Notes: a model not told the origin generated them from the sequence alone. A stretch of DNA of 64,000 nt from Glebionis coronaria (GCA_025667525.1 CM046882.1:217232592-217296591), one strand, 5' to 3'; numbered from the stretch's first letter, positions 10,868 to 23,406 are shown. Made by a program: numbers and translations.

Positions 10868-11771
10868 TTCCACATGACGCCATTAAGATGATGTTGTTTC
10901 TATACTCGTTAGATGGACCCGCAAAAATATGGCTCGAGAAAGAATCGCCAAATTCGATTTTCACATGGGGTGATCTCGTCTCTAAGTTTGTGAACCAATT
11001 TTTCCCGCCATCTAAGACGACACATTTGAAAAATGAGATTTCAAGTTTTACACAACGATTTAATGAAAGTTTTTCAATGGCATGGGAACAATTTAAGGAA
11101 ATGTTACATGAATGTCCTCACCATGATTTTTCTGAATTGCATCAAATTGATACTTTTTATAATGGGCTTAACGATCATGAACGAGACTATTTGAATGCCG
11201 CCGCGGGTGGTAATTTTTTTGCAAAACAAACGATGAAGCTTTAAAGATTATCGAGAATATATCTGAGGTTTATAACCCTCGTAACACACTGAGTGTTGCC
11301 ACTATGGGTTCCTCGTCATCGTCTCGTAACATGAATGCCTTACATGATGAAGCAAATGAGGAGAATCGGTTTTTTGATAGATTTTCGACGCTTATGACTC
11401 ATTGAAAAGCACAAGATGCTTTGAATTCCGCATCGGTTAAATCGGTTGAAAAGAGTTGTATATCTTGTGCTGGAGCTCACGATTTTTCCGAGTGCATTAC
11501 CGCCGGTGCTAACACTTTGAGTGCTTACATAGCAACGGGAACTTACAACCAAAACGGCCAAGGTTCCCACCCAAATCAAGCTCCCCAAAATCAAAATGTT
11601 AACAACTATCGAAACAACAATCAAAGTGGTGGTTATCAAGGCAATCAACGTAACTATAACAAGGGTAATTACCAAAGTGGGAAGAATGGGCAAGTGCAAA
11701 ATCAAAATCAAAACCGTGATTTTCAAAATACTACACAAGGTTTTCAAAATGCTCACACTAAAAATCTTTAA
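10858..11771 (+). pseudogene. Gag fragment, element B
   Basis: Homology begins at FKDVPHDAIKMM, in the middle of the capsid domain of A's gag, so the N-terminus is deleted rather than missed. The domain continues through LVSKFVNQFFPPSKTTHLKN and DTFYNGLNDHERDYLNAAAGG. A frameshift in the T-run at about 11212-11219 follows, then an in-frame TGA at 11403-11405. The next stretch holds the knuckle CISCAGAHDFSEC (CX2CX3HX4C) and a Gln/Asn-rich tail, and ends at a TAA at 11769-11771. Frame and homology both continue beyond that stop. Confidence 0.85.
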
Positions 11772-12557
11772 GGAGAATTTTTGGATTATGCTAAGGGAAA
11801 TGATGCTAAGTTTGATAACATACAACGAGAAATGATTAGCTTAAGATCCGAGATGAAAAACGAGCTTAAAAATAAACTTGCTAATGAATTGAAAACTCAT
11901 GCTAATAAAATGGAAGGAAACGTTCAACGTCTTCAACAAAATCAACAAAAGATGGAACAAGGTCAACATGAGATTAAGCAAGGGTTGTTAAAAGCGGATA
12001 AAAGGCAATATAAATTTGAAGATCGAATGGCTAGTATGTTTGAAGCTATCATGTGTAAACCCTCTTCCTCGGGTGGTATTCCTAGTGATACCATTGCAAA
12101 CCCGAAGGGAGAAATGAAGGTTATTACTACTCGTAGTGGTAAAACTTTCAAAGAACCAAGCTCTCGTCCTAGTACTTCTACGGAGAAGGAAATCGAGAAA
12201 GAACCCGAGGTGATGGTAGAAAAGGAGCATTTTACAAGCACACGAAGTACTGCTCAAACCACACCTACGGTTGAACCAATACCAATTGTGGAACCCGAGA
12301 TTCCAAGTCTGATTCCTATGCCCCAACCCACACAACCCTTACCTTACCCATCGAGACGAAACAAGCAGAAGTTGCACGAACGTAATAAACAACAAATTGA
12401 GCTTTTTATCAAAATGTTTCAACAAGTTCATTTTAATGTAAGTTTAGCCGACGCGTTGTTATACATGCCTCGTTTCTCTTCCACTTTTAATAGTATGATG
12501 AATGATAAGGAAAAGATTTCAAAGCTATCTATTTGTTCTTCGGTTTATCTTAACTGA
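11772..12557 (+). pseudogene. Gag C-terminus and linker to protease, element B
   Basis: In phase with the preceding fragment after the TAA at 11769-11771. It contains a charged, probably coiled-coil stretch (NELKTHANKMEGNVQRLQQN), the MCKPSSSGG and VITTRSGKT motifs shared by all four Athila-type elements here, a proline-rich linker, and the region leading into protease. It stops at a TGA at 12555-12557 where A has an arginine codon, consistent with a C-to-T change. The amino-acid sequence remains recognisable throughout, so decay is by point changes rather than rearrangement. Confidence 0.82.
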
Positions 12558-13313
12558 ATACCGGAAAAAGTTGGTGACCGCGGGAAGTTTCTCATTCCTT
12601 GTGATATTCAAGAAATGGAAGGATGCCTCGCCTTGGCCGATCTTGGTGCGCGCATTAATTTGATGCTTTTTTACATGTGGAAATTGCTATCACTTCTGAC
12701 TCTTACTTCATCGAAAATGTCAATCGACTTGGCCGATCATTCTATGATTCTCGCTTGTGAAGTAGCCGAAGACGTCTTCGTGAAAGTGGGGAAGTTCTAC
12801 TATCCCATTGATTTTATCGTAGTGGACATCCCCATGGATCCTCAACTTCCTCTAATTTTAGGTCGTCCATTTTTAGATACCTCGAAATCGATCATTGATG
12901 TGCATGCTAGAAAAATCACTTTGCGATTAAACGAGGAGGAACTTGTTATAAACGCTACTCAAAACTCTACACCTTCTCATGTTTATGCAATCACTACCAG
13001 CAAGCATATTGACTTAGTCGATGTAGTTTGCGATGAGTTTTCACAAGAAGTGTTAGGTTTTTCCGAAAGTTCGTCTAGTGGCAATCCCACTATTATGGAT
13101 CTGATTCTTGCTAATTCTACACCAAATCTCACTCCATTCCAAGCAGGCCATTTTATTTTGAATAAAATCGACAATGAATATGATGTGATTATTGGTAATG
13201 ATACTCTCATTCCACCATTTCATCCGCCGATGGAAGATATGAGTGTTGAACAAAAATTATCAATCGAGGATCCGCCAATCATTGAATTGAAAGATCTTCC
13301 ATCTCACCTTTAA
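12558..13313 (+). pseudogene. Aspartic protease, element B
   Basis: In phase with the previous fragment. The active-site motif is DLGARINLM, with Ser replaced by Arg just after the catalytic DLG, and the following stretch is degraded compared with A (YMWKLLSLL). The second half is well kept: AEDVFVKVGKFYYPIDFIVVDIP, then LPLILGRPFLDT. The frame stops at TAA 13311-13313, where relatives have glutamate, and resumes in phase in the RT fragment. The active-site change suggests the protease would be dead even without the stops. Confidence 0.82.
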
Positions 13314-14438
13314 TACGCATTTTTGGAAGGTGATGACAAGGTGCCGGTTATTATTACGAACGAACTTTCCAATGATGAAAAAGCCATACTTTTGACAATT
13401 CTTAAAGCTCATAAAGGGGTAATTGCGTGGAAAATTTCCGACATTAAGGGTATTGACCCAAAATTTTGTACTCACAAGATTTTAATGGAGGAGGACTACA
13501 AACCCGGAATTCAATGTCAAAGAAGTGTAAACCCTAAAATTCACGATGTCATTAAAAAAGAGGTTTTAAAACTTCTTGAAGCGGGAATGATTTATCCTAT
13601 CTCCGATAGCCCATGGGTGAGCCTAATCCATTGTGTCCCTAAGAATGGAGGAATGACCGTTGTGCCTAATGAAAACAACGAGTTAATTCCCACTCGTGTT
13701 GTGACCGGTTGGAGGGTGTGTATTGGCTACCAAAAGTTAAATGACGCCATTCGTAATGACCACTTTCCCTTGCCCTTTATGGATCAAATGTTGGAGCGAC
13801 TTGTGGGAAATGACTTTTATTGCTTTTTAGATGGTTTTTCCGGTTACTTTCAAATCCCTATCGACCCTCTTGATCAAGAGAAAACTACGTTTACGTATCC
13901 ATATGGAATGTTTGCTTATCGTAGAATGCCATTCGGACTTTGTAATGCACCAGGTTCGTTTCAACGGTGTATGATGGCTATTTTTCATGATATGATCGGG
14001 AAGTCGATGGAAGTATTCATGGATGACTTTTCGGTGTTTTGTGATTCGTTCACGTCGTGTTTATCCAATCTCAAGAAAATGTTAAAACGTTGTGAAGAAA
14101 CCAACCTTGTGCTTAATTGGGAAAAATGTCATTTTATGTGTAAACAAGGAATCGTCTTAGGGCACAAGGTCTCGAAAGTGGGGATTGAGGTAGATAAAGC
14201 TAAGATAGACGTCATCGCCAAATTACCTCATCCCAAAACTGTTAAGGGAGTTAGGAGTTTCCTAGGCCACGTGGGCTTTTATCGTCGTTTCATCAAAGAC
14301 TTTTTGAAAATCACTCGACCTATGACACATCTTCTCGAGAAGGATGCTCCTTTTAACTTTAATGAGAATTGTGTTCGAGCTTTCAAAACTCTTAAGAGGA
14401 AACTTACCGAAGCTCCCATTCTTGTTGCTCCTAATTAG
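13314..14438 (+). pseudogene. Reverse transcriptase, element B
   Basis: Contains a complete RT core in one frame: FCTHKILM, then the motifs GWRVCIGYQKLN (relatives have DYRKLN), [28 protein letters not shown] and the active site FMDDFSV, followed by the thumb and connection region VRSFLGHVGFYRRFI. It ends at TAG 14436-14438 in place of a tryptophan codon, directly before RNase H. D-to-G and R-to-Q changes in the usually invariant DYRKLN motif suggest relaxed selection before or after the stops arose. Confidence 0.87.
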
Positions 14439-14639
14439 GAATTACCCTTTGAAATCATGTGCAATGCAAGCGATTATGCAATTGGGGCCGTTTTAGTGAA
14501 ACGTCATGCAAAGCACTTTTTACCTATCTGTTATGCTAGTAAGACGATGACCGAGGCTCAAATGAAATACACTACAACAGAAAAGAACTACTTGCCGTGG
14601 TCTATGCTTTTGAGAAGTTACGACCTTATCTCGTCTTGA
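14439..14639 (+). pseudogene. RNase H N-terminal part, element B
   Basis: Starts in phase after the TAG at 14436-14438 with [18 protein letters not shown]; relatives have CDASD, so the first RNase H catalytic aspartate is changed to asparagine. A one-base loss at about 14583, in a run of A within the TTEKE motif, moves the frame. Homology continues in the next frame from 14597. RNase H would remove the RNA strand during cDNA synthesis. Confidence 0.82.
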
Positions 14640-15601
14640 CAAAAAACACCGTGTATACGGATCATTCGGCTATCAAGTACCTATTCTCTAAGCTTGATCC
14701 TAAGCCGAGATTGATCCGTTGGATTCTCCTCCTACAAGAATTTCATGTCACCATACTTGAAAAAAAAGGAGCCGAGAATCTAGCGGCCGATCATCTCTCT
14801 CGTTTAGAAGATCCTCACAAGAATGAGTTCGAGAACAAGGAAATCACCAAAAAATTTCCTCTCGAGACTCTCGGTGTAGTGAATTCAAAGGACGACGCCC
14901 CATGGTTTCACGACATTGCAAATTACCATGCGGGCAACTTCATAATCAAGGGTATGACGACACAACAAAAGAGAAAATTTTTTCGTGACGTCAAGTTCTA
15001 TTTTTGGGACGACCCTTATCTCTTTCGGGTTTGTGCAGATCAACTCGTTCGACGTTGTGTCTTTGGTACCGAAGCTTATAACATCCTTAGAGCTTGTCAC
15101 GAGGGACCCATGGGTGGTCACCATGGTGCTAACTTTACAGCTAAGAAAGTGTTCGATGCCGGCTTCTTTTGGCCTACGACCTATCGCGATGCACACGCAC
15201 TTGTGAAGTCGTGTGATTCTTGCCAACGTTAAGGAAAAACCTCTCAAAAGGATGAAATGCTGAAAAATATAGTTCAAGTATGTGAGATCTTCGACGTTTG
15301 GGGCATTGACTTTATAGGGTCGTTCCCATCGTCTCATGGTAACAAGTATATCGTCGTCGTCATTGACTACCTATCTAAGTGGGTGGAAGCTAAGGCTTTG
15401 CCTACGAATGATGCTCGTATCGTAGTAAAGTTTTTGAAGCAACTATTCTCTCGGTTTGGAACACCTCGTGCTATTATAAGCGATCGTGGAACCCATTTTT
15501 GTAATGACCAATTCGAAAAGGTTCTAAGGAAATATGGGGTTACACATCGTCTTTCTTCGGCTTATCACCCGCAAATGAGTGGGCAAGTCGAGGTTTCAAA
15601 C
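14585..15601 (+). pseudogene. RNase H C-terminus and integrase core, element B, cut by element G
   Basis: Holds [10 protein letters not shown] and [13 protein letters not shown] of RNase H, the integrase zinc finger ([16 protein letters not shown]) and two catalytic aspartates in WGIDFIG and SDRGTHF. A TAA at 15230-15232 interrupts the frame just after the zinc finger. The core ends exactly after GQVEVSN, three residues past the catalytic glutamate, where element G is inserted. The continuation is at 22835. Confidence 0.87.
15597..15601 (+). repeat. Left target-site duplication of element G
   Basis: CAAAC precedes the left LTR, and AAAAC (22830-22834) follows the right one. The uninterrupted integrase sequence of relatives has the site once, so this is a 5-bp duplication with one later substitution. 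Confidence 0.75.
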
Positions 15602-18202
15602 TGTCACACCCCACCATGGCGGAATATGGGGCGCGACGTATGGATATCATCACAACATGGCGTGTCTATAGAGATAACTATATGAAATAAGAAATGTCAT
15701 AAAATGGAGACACAAAGTCATGACAATATCTCATCAGACTCAGGAGTCTAGGTAAGTAGGTAACAGTCCTACCGCTTACCCAAGACAAACAAATAACATA
15801 ACCAAACAAATATATGTGTGCCACAGTATCACTTATTAAAAGAACAAATAAAAACTAAGAAGGAAACGGGGATTCTCCTTCTATATGCATTCCTAAGCTT
15901 CTCCAATCCTAGCACTTAAGTTCTCATGCTTAACCATAGTATCGCCTGAAAGAGACACTAAAACACGTCAACATAAAGTTGGTGAGAGTCATAGGTTTAG
16001 ACTCCAACGCTAAATAAGTTACAAGCTGTGAATAAAAATCATCAACAAAAGAACATATGAACAATGTGTTACAAATATGCATTAACAACTATCAATCAAG
16101 ATTAATCATACCAAACCAATCCAAGGCTCCTACCTTGCCAAACAACATCATGGTACCATAGATGATCACACTATGTACCTATCCCAAGGCCACTACCTTG
16201 TCAAACCACAACGCCACTACCTTGTCAAACCACAAGGCCACTACCTTGTCAAACCACAATAACTGAGACGACACGTGTCCCCCGATCCAAATCATACACA
16301 ATCAAAAATCACATAGCAATTAATCACATAATGTACACACAAGTCCATCTCAAACCTTAAAAATATTCACAGCATCAATTTATAAAAACATAACACAGTT
16401 TCTCTTCCATCCCATCTGGAAGTCAAAATCAATATTAAACATGGGACTATGAAACTCACCTGATAGCTTCTTCACAAGTCCTCGCACTAGCAACAAACTA
16501 ACAAACCAAAAACACGAAATCAATACACGAACCAATCACTAAGATGGCTCATCAACCTATGATGGACATCTAGTCTATTCCCATATAAATACCTCATAGA
16601 TAAACTCTAATCACCCCATTACCCTTCCTTAACAAGTCCTTAACTTGGTTAAGTTTAATAACTATCCCGTTCATATTTTACACAAAACAGTCCCAGTTTT
16701 TAGGTCTCAAAACTTTAAGTCAAACGTCCACTTAAACATACCCATGGTTTCTGTAAAAGGAATATTCATACCTTTACATATGTTAGCTAAAACCTGCCAC
16801 TTGCCCTAACCTTAAAGCTACTTTTAAGGCCCCGATATATGTGTATATATTGCTAACTATCCAGAAATCACTGATTTCAAACGTATGAAAAGTTTGTTAC
16901 CATTAGAGGGTCTTACCTTAAACCACAATCTTAGCCCAAGTGAAGATACTTACTACAATATATAAACCATCTCTCATGTTCGTGAGAAGGTCCTAATGCA
17001 ATCCTAAGTACCCCAAACAACCCAAAACTTAAAAAGAAAACAGGCTGACTTCAAAACTGTATTGACCTCCGACTGTTGTAACCTGTTTTTGACCCACTTC
17101 TCACCTCCAATTTAGTTCTCGTTTCTTGCACTGGAAAGCCACTTCAATTACCTTTTCAGGGATACTTGGATCGCATCTTGAATGTTCCTAGAACTCCCGA
17201 TATGATCAAAACAATTGACTCAAAATTCTGCCCAGTTTTTAAAAACGGGTTTAATTAATTTAACCTAATTAATTACCCATAACCCCATTAATTACAAACC
17301 CTAAACCATCTAATCATTATAATATCATTAAAATACAGATTCTTATTAAAACTCTAACCTAAATCCATCATAAGATGATTATAAAAACATAAAAACATCT
17401 AAATTAAAAAGGGATTAAAGACTTTACATTTGATTTATGAAAACCCCCAAAATTATGAAGAACCCTAAAAACCTTATATGTAACCCACGAATTTTTTAAT
17501 ATCTCCAGGGAATAATAATGAATTTGATTGTTATTAAAACAATATATAGGGTGTACATAAAATCCTAGTCCAAGAATAAGCCCACTTTCCTTTTTCTCCT
17601 CTTTTCCCTTTTTTTTTCTTTTCCAAACCTACCTAACCCCCTTAAATTCGTTTTTTTCTTTATTTTTTTTCTTTTTATTGTTAAGTAATATCTTATTAAT
17701 ATTACCTTAATTTACCTTAATTTATTTCAGCTCCTAAAACTCCCAAAACCTCAAAACCGTAAAACTAGTCAAATTTACGCGTTTTACCGTAAAAGTTGTA
17801 AAATATACACTTTTAAAAAAAATCTCAAATTTTGAAATAAACTTTATAACTAAGTCCTAAATGACTTAAAACCATCCCGAAAAATATTCATATGGATAAT
17901 TACCTCACCCGAGACCTCTAAATGTTAAACCGTAAATCATAAAAAATACGATTTTCTATATACATATACGTATACGTAAACACCAAAATATCACCATTTC
18001 CTTTCATAGTCACAACTTGTGAGCTCATGAACATGAAATAACCGTTCCTAGATTTACTTATGAGTACTTCTATACTCATAAACGATAACCACACCAACCT
18101 TAATCAATCAAAATAAACACGTAATTACACAAATTAACTAAGCACACATAAATAACCTAAAAGTAAGACCAAGTGACAAATCCAAAACCTAGGGTTGTCA
18201 CA
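15602..18202 (-). repeat. 3' LTR of element G
   Basis: This is the left copy and the downstream LTR in element orientation. It differs from the right copy by substitutions (about 14 seen in the first 480 bases, near 3%), a few single-base indels, and one extra 24-bp repeat unit near 16200. It contains long A/T runs and no ORF. Confidence 0.85.
16183..16260. repeat. 24-bp minisatellite, three units, in left LTR of G
   Basis: The unit reads AAGGCCACTACCTTGTCAAA followed by CCAC. Three units lie in tandem here, the middle one with AACG in place of AAGG. The right LTR has only two units (20835-20886), which accounts for most of the length difference between the LTRs. Confidence 0.8.
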
Positions 18203-18214
18203 TCACTCCCTCCT
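18203..18214 (-). promoter_or_regulatory. Polypurine tract of element G
   Basis: On the minus strand AGGAGGGAGTGA lies directly before the 3' LTR start TGTGACAACC. This is the expected primer for plus-strand DNA synthesis and fixes the element orientation. Confidence 0.8.
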
Positions 18215-20230
18215 AATAGAAATCTCGTCCCGAGATTTACTCCATAAGCTCTATAAATTCATTTCACAGCCAACACACTATCTCTCTCATAAGAACGTAA
18301 CCGGATCATGACTACAACAACACTCTCAATGAATATAAGCTCACGACAAATTTTAGGACCCCAAACTTCGGTTAACGGATCAAACCCATGGACAACTAAC
18401 GGAATTTTACGTGAACGAATTTAAAAGAATGAACCAAAACCATGAGACTCCAAAAGATACTCAACATAAAACATGTATCGACTCCCAACGAACCATGGAA
18501 ACGGACCAATGACAACAAGCACCCAACGACAACTGAAATGTGTTACGACCAGTGACATACTATTAAAACCTTGTGGAAAACCAAATTTTACCCCAGAATG
18601 GATTTTGTACTTAAATTGTATATTATTTTTTCTAAAACCATGGTATCACATTAGTAATTTATGTAATCATCTAACGAAAATCAATCTATAGTCTCTTCAC
18701 GAACGATAAATTGTCTAAAGCACACAACACAATATCACACGTCAACATCGACTCCGGAACCCACATCCTTCATCAATGTACAATCCTTATGATGGATACA
18801 TCTCAAGTCCTATCCCAACTAAGCCCTTTGTTAGCCCTCTAAATGTTCACTATCCCAAAATATCCAAAACACAAGTTTAAACCATATCGTTTGAAAATTA
18901 ATCTTGAACTCGACACTTGTACAATTAACTCGACCAAGCTACTGACCTCCAATTACTAAACTTTCTGAATTTCTGAAAAATATGTTCCGAGTACATAATT
19001 TTAGGCTTTTGAATCACCCAAAAAGCTTTAAAAACAAATAAGTTATGACCAAAACGATTTTAAACCCAAAAAAACCCCTTATTAATTACAAAATTCAAGG
19101 TCTAATTTATTTTAATTCTAGAAAATTTAAACTCTCACCCATCATATGATTAATACATGATTTAACATATTTAAGTTAATAAGAACAAGAATTCTAACTA
19201 AAGAACAATAACTTTAGGTGATAAAAACTAAAATATTTTAAAATAAAAAGACATGCTTATATGTTAAAAAAATTATATTCCACCTTATTTCAAACACGTT
19301 TTCGACACTTTACCCTCATTTTATCGACTACCAACAACTATTTTTATTTTACTATTTGCAAGTTTTATTTTTAGCATGTAAGACTCAAAACGAAAGATAT
19401 CGTTATTCCAAAAAGAAATCTCCACCATCTCAATAGCCTCTACACCAAAAATACCGTACAAACAAACACGTGAAATGAGGACTCGATAAATGCGCTACTA
19501 CAAAAGTTGAACACCCCAAAAAGAAAAGAACTAGCAAACTAACCTAAGAACACAACCGAAACGTAGAAGGGAATTATTCATAGGCATATGCATACGTACA
19601 CTCAAATTCATCCAGCATATACTATAAACAAGCATGTATTAACCCTCTTTCATGCAACCATATTTAGGAATCCATTGATGTCTTGGTACTTGTATAACTA
19701 TGTTGGCCACCATACTTATACAAGTCCCCTTTCACCAATGTACTCCCTCCTATGATGACACTTATAAGAATTAATACTACGCATAACACATCGGTCTACC
19801 AACTCAAATAAGCACATAGATCCTACAACTCATATAAGCACATAACCACAACATAAAATAAGGTCCAAAATCCATGTATTAAAATAACATAGCCAATGCA
19901 TGAAACACATAAACTCATAGTCCAACTGAACCAGCGTAGAAAAAATTCAAAATGTAATAAGAACATGAAAACATAATTACACGAAATGCAACAATGACTA
20001 GTGTATATGACTATAGTTCAACCCGCATTATTCAAAACTCGAAAATAAAATAACATGTAGCTAAGTATGAACTTACTATGGTCCAATTCATACTAGTCAA
20101 AACATCACAATAAATAACATCCAAACACACTAATTAATATAAAATGCACACATACTCCTATGACGCTTATATGCAGGGACCCTTAAGCTATAGACTAGGC
20201 TACGCGACTAGGCAACCTAATTCTCTATAA
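18215..20230 (-). other. Internal noncoding region of element G
   Basis: About 2 kb of AT-rich sequence. The longest open frame (18473-18691, 72 codons) shows no retrotransposon or known protein motif, and no gag, pol or captured gene is recognisable in any frame. I see no internal tandem array. Confidence 0.7.
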
Positions 20231-20248
20231 CCATTGGCTCTGATACAA
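20231..20248 (-). promoter_or_regulatory. Primer-binding site of element G (initiator tRNA-Met type)
   Basis: On the minus strand it reads TTGTATCAGAGCCAATGG, three bases after the LTR. The initiator-Met PBS begins TGGTATCAGAGCC, so the second base is the only mismatch in the first 13. Confidence 0.82.
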
Positions 20249-20251
20249 TTC

Positions 20252-22829
20252 TGTCACACCCCACCATGGCGGAATATGGGGCGCGACGTATGGATATCAT
20301 CACAACATAGCGTGTCTATAGAGATAACTATATGAAATAAGAAATGTCATAAAATAGAGACACAAAGTCATGATAATATCTCATCAGACTCAAGAGTCTA
20401 GGTAAGTAGGTAACAGTCCTACCGCTTACCCAAGACAAACAAATAACATAACCAAAAAAATATATGTGTGCCACGGTATCACTTATTAAAAGAACAAATA
20501 AAAACTAAGAAGGAAACGAGGATTCTCCTTCTATATGCATTCCTAAGCTTCTCCAATCCTAGCCACTTAAGTTCTCATGCTTAACCATAGTATCACCTGA
20601 AAGAGACACTAAAACACTTCAACATAAAGTTGGTGAGAGTCATAGGTTTAGACTCCAACGCTAAATCAGTTACAAGCTTTGAATAACAATCATCAACAAA
20701 AGAACATATGGACAATGTGTTACAAATATGCATTAACAACTATCAATCAAGATTAATCATACCAAACCAATCCAAGGCTCCTACCTTGCCAAACAACATC
20801 ATGGTACCATAGATGATCACACTATGTACCTATCCCAAGGCCACTACCTTGTCAAACCACAAGGCCACTACCTTGTCAAACCACAATAACTGAGACGACA
20901 CGTGTCCCCCGATCCAAATCATACACAATCAAAAATCACATAGCAATTAATCACATAATGTATACACAAGTCCATCTCAAACTTTAAAAACATTCACAGC
21001 ATCAATTTATAAAAACATAACACAATGTCTCTTCCATCCCATCTGGAAGTCAAAATCAATATTAAACATGGGACTATGAAACTCACCTGATAGCTTCTTC
21101 ACAAGTCCTCGCACTAGCAACAAGCTAACAAACCAAAAACACGAAATCAATACACGAACCAATCACTAAGATGGCTCATCAACCTATGATGGACATCTAG
21201 TCTATTCCCATATAAATATCTCATAGATAAGCTCTAATCACCCCATTACCCTTCCTTAACAAGTCCTTAACTTGGTTAAGTTTATTAACTATCCCGTTCA
21301 TATTTTACACAAAACAGTCCCAGTTTTTAGGTCTCAAAACTTTAAGTCAAACGTCCACTTAAACATACCCATGGTTTCTGTAAAAGGAATATTCATACTT
21401 TTACATATGTTAGCTAAAACCTCCCACTTGCCCTAACCTTAAAGCTACTGTTAAGGCCCCGATATATGTGTATATATTGCTACCTATCCAGAATTCATTG
21501 ATTTTAAACGTATGAAAAGTTTGTTACCATTAGAGGGTCTTACCCTAAACCACAATCTTATCCCAAGTGTAGATACTTACTACATTATATAAACCATATC
21601 TCATGTTCGTGAGAAGGTCCCAATGCAAACCTAAGTAGCCCAAACAACCCAAAACTTAAAAAGAAAATAGGCTGACTTCAAAATTGTATTGACCTCCGAC
21701 TGTTGTAACCTGTTTTTGACCCACTTCCCGACATCCAATTTAGTTCTCGTTTCTTTCATTGGAAAGCCACTTCAATTACCTTTTTAGGGATACTTGGATC
21801 GCATCTTGAATGTTCCTAGAACTCCCGATATTATCAAAACAATTGACTCAAAATTCTGCCCAGTTTTTAAAAACGGGTTTAATTAATTTAACCTAATTAA
21901 TTACCCTAACCCCATTAATTACAAACCCTAAACAATCTAATCATTATAATATCATTAAAATACAGATTCTTATTAAAACCCTAACCTAAATCCATCATAA
22001 GATGATTATAAAAACATAAAAACAATTAAATTAAAAAGGGATTAAAGACTTTACATTTGATTTATGAAAACCCCAAAAATTATGAAGAACCCTAAAAACC
22101 ATATATGTAACCCACGAATTTTTTAATATCTCCAGGGAATAATAATGAATTTGATTGTTATTAAACAATATATAGGGTGTACATAAAATCCTAGTCCAAG
22201 AATAAGCCCACTTTCCTTTTTCTCCTCTTTTCCCTTTTTTTTTCTTTTCCAAACCGACCTAACCCCCTTAAATTCGTTTTTTTCTTTATTTTTTTTCTTT
22301 TTATTGTTAATTAATATCTTATTAATATTACCTTAATTTACCTTTATTTATTTCAGCTCCTAAAACTCCCAAAACCTCAAAACCGTAAAACTAGTCAAAT
22401 TTACGCGTTTTACCGTAAAAGTCGTAAAATATACACGTTTAAAAAAAATCTCAAATTTTGAAATAAACTTTATAACTAAGTCCTAAATGACTTAAAACCA
22501 TCAAGAAAAATATTCATATGGATAATTACCTCACCCGAGACCTCTAAATGCTAAACCGTAAATCGTAAAAAATACGATTTTCTATATACATATACGTATA
22601 CGTAAACACCAAAATATCACCATTTCCTTTCATAGTCACAACTTGTGAGCTCATGAACATGAAATAACCGTTCCTAGATTTACATATGAGTACTTCTATA
22701 CTCATAAACGATAACCACACCAACCTTAATCACTCAAAATAAACACGTAATTACACAAATTAACTAAGCACACATAAAATAACCTAAAAGTAAGACCAAG
22801 TGACAAATCCAAAACCTAGGGTTGTCACA
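20252..22829 (-). repeat. 5' LTR of element G
   Basis: This is the right copy and the upstream LTR in element orientation, reading TGTGACAACCC to GGGTGTGACA. It has two units of the 24-bp minisatellite. The ORF at 22031-22252 is an artefact of pyrimidine-rich sequence. Confidence 0.85.
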
Positions 22830-22834
22830 AAAAC
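22830..22834 (+). repeat. Right target-site duplication of element G
   Basis: AAAAC here partners CAAAC at 15597-15601. B's integrase coding resumes immediately with CGAGCTTTGAAGAGG. Confidence 0.75.
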
Positions 22835-23350
22835 CGAGCTTTGAAGAGGATTTTAGAGAGGTCGATTGGAGAAAACCGTGCTTCATGGTCCGACAAACTT
22901 GATGACGCTTTATGGGCCTTTCGCACCGCTTATAAGACTCCTATCGGTTGTACTCCTTATAAGTTGGTTTATGGAAATAATTTCCATTTGCCTATTGAAT
23001 TAGAACACAAGGCATATTGGGCCCTAAAGCATGCCAATTGTGACTTAAAGATCGCGAGAGATCACCGGAAAATACAAATTAATGAATTCAAAGATTAAAA
23101 ACCGGGTTTTACCGTTGGTGATCAAGTGTTACTTTTTAACTCTCGCTTGAAGATATTTTCCGGGGAATTGAAATCTCGTTGGTCGGGTCTGTTCACCATA
23201 ACACAAGTGTTTCCTTATGTGACCATCGAGCTAGCTCAAAATGATGGTCCTAAACTCAAGCTGAATGGACATAGGCTTAAGCACTACTTCGGTGGGGAAG
23301 TCCCTTCTTTGGACGACCTCGACCAAGTCACCTTCCCCAATGATAATTAG
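22835..23350 (+). pseudogene. Integrase C-terminal part, element B
   Basis: Continues the integrase interrupted at 15601: [21 protein letters not shown], then [19 protein letters not shown] and LEHKAYWAL. At about 23085-23095 roughly 90 bases present in relatives are missing. The frame hits TAA at 23094-23096 and resumes in another phase at KIKNR, then the SH3-like end [20 protein letters not shown] to FPNDN, with the natural stop at 23348-23350. The lost segment is the helix between the core and C-terminal domain ([13 protein letters not shown] in C). Everything else aligns with A. Confidence 0.85.
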
Positions 23351-23362
23351 CATTGAGGGGAT

Positions 23363-23406
23363 CGAGTCGAGCTCATTACTCGGTAATAAATAACGAGGTG
23401 CCTCGT
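23363..23406 (+). other. Twin hairpins after pol stop, element B copy
   Basis: CGAGT (23363-23367) pairs with ACTCG (23378-23382). ACGAGG (23393-23398) pairs with CCTCGT (23401-23406) around a 2-base loop. This is the same order and position as in A, C and D. Confidence 0.65.

Larger units (their letters stand above)
15602..22829 (-). mobile_element. Element G: coding-free LTR element (LARD-like) inserted in B integrase
   Basis: Two direct repeats of 2601 and 2578 bp flank about 2.05 kb. Both repeats start TGTCACACCCC and end GGGTTGTCACA on the plus strand. A Met-type PBS lies inside the right repeat and a PPT inside the left one, so the element reads on the minus strand. No ORF of convincing length or homology exists inside, making it a non-autonomous large retrotransposon derivative. 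The LTR ends and PBS type suggest a Tekay/Del-like gypsy parent, which is inference. Confidence 0.85.

Noticed and set aside
18473..18691. Small ORFs inside G, A's LTR and B's LTR (for example 9793-9981, 37222-37504, 48875-49347)
   Set aside because: No motif, no homology between copies, and lengths expected by chance.
20231..20248. tRNA genes suggested by tRNA-like stretches at PBS sites
   Set aside because: Only 12-18 bases match the 3' end of a tRNA and they abut LTRs, so they are primer sites.
15602..22829. Element G as a DNA transposon with TGTCACA/TGTGACA terminal repeats
   Set aside because: Long direct LTRs, a Met-type PBS, a PPT and a 5-bp TSD show it is an LTR retrotransposon.
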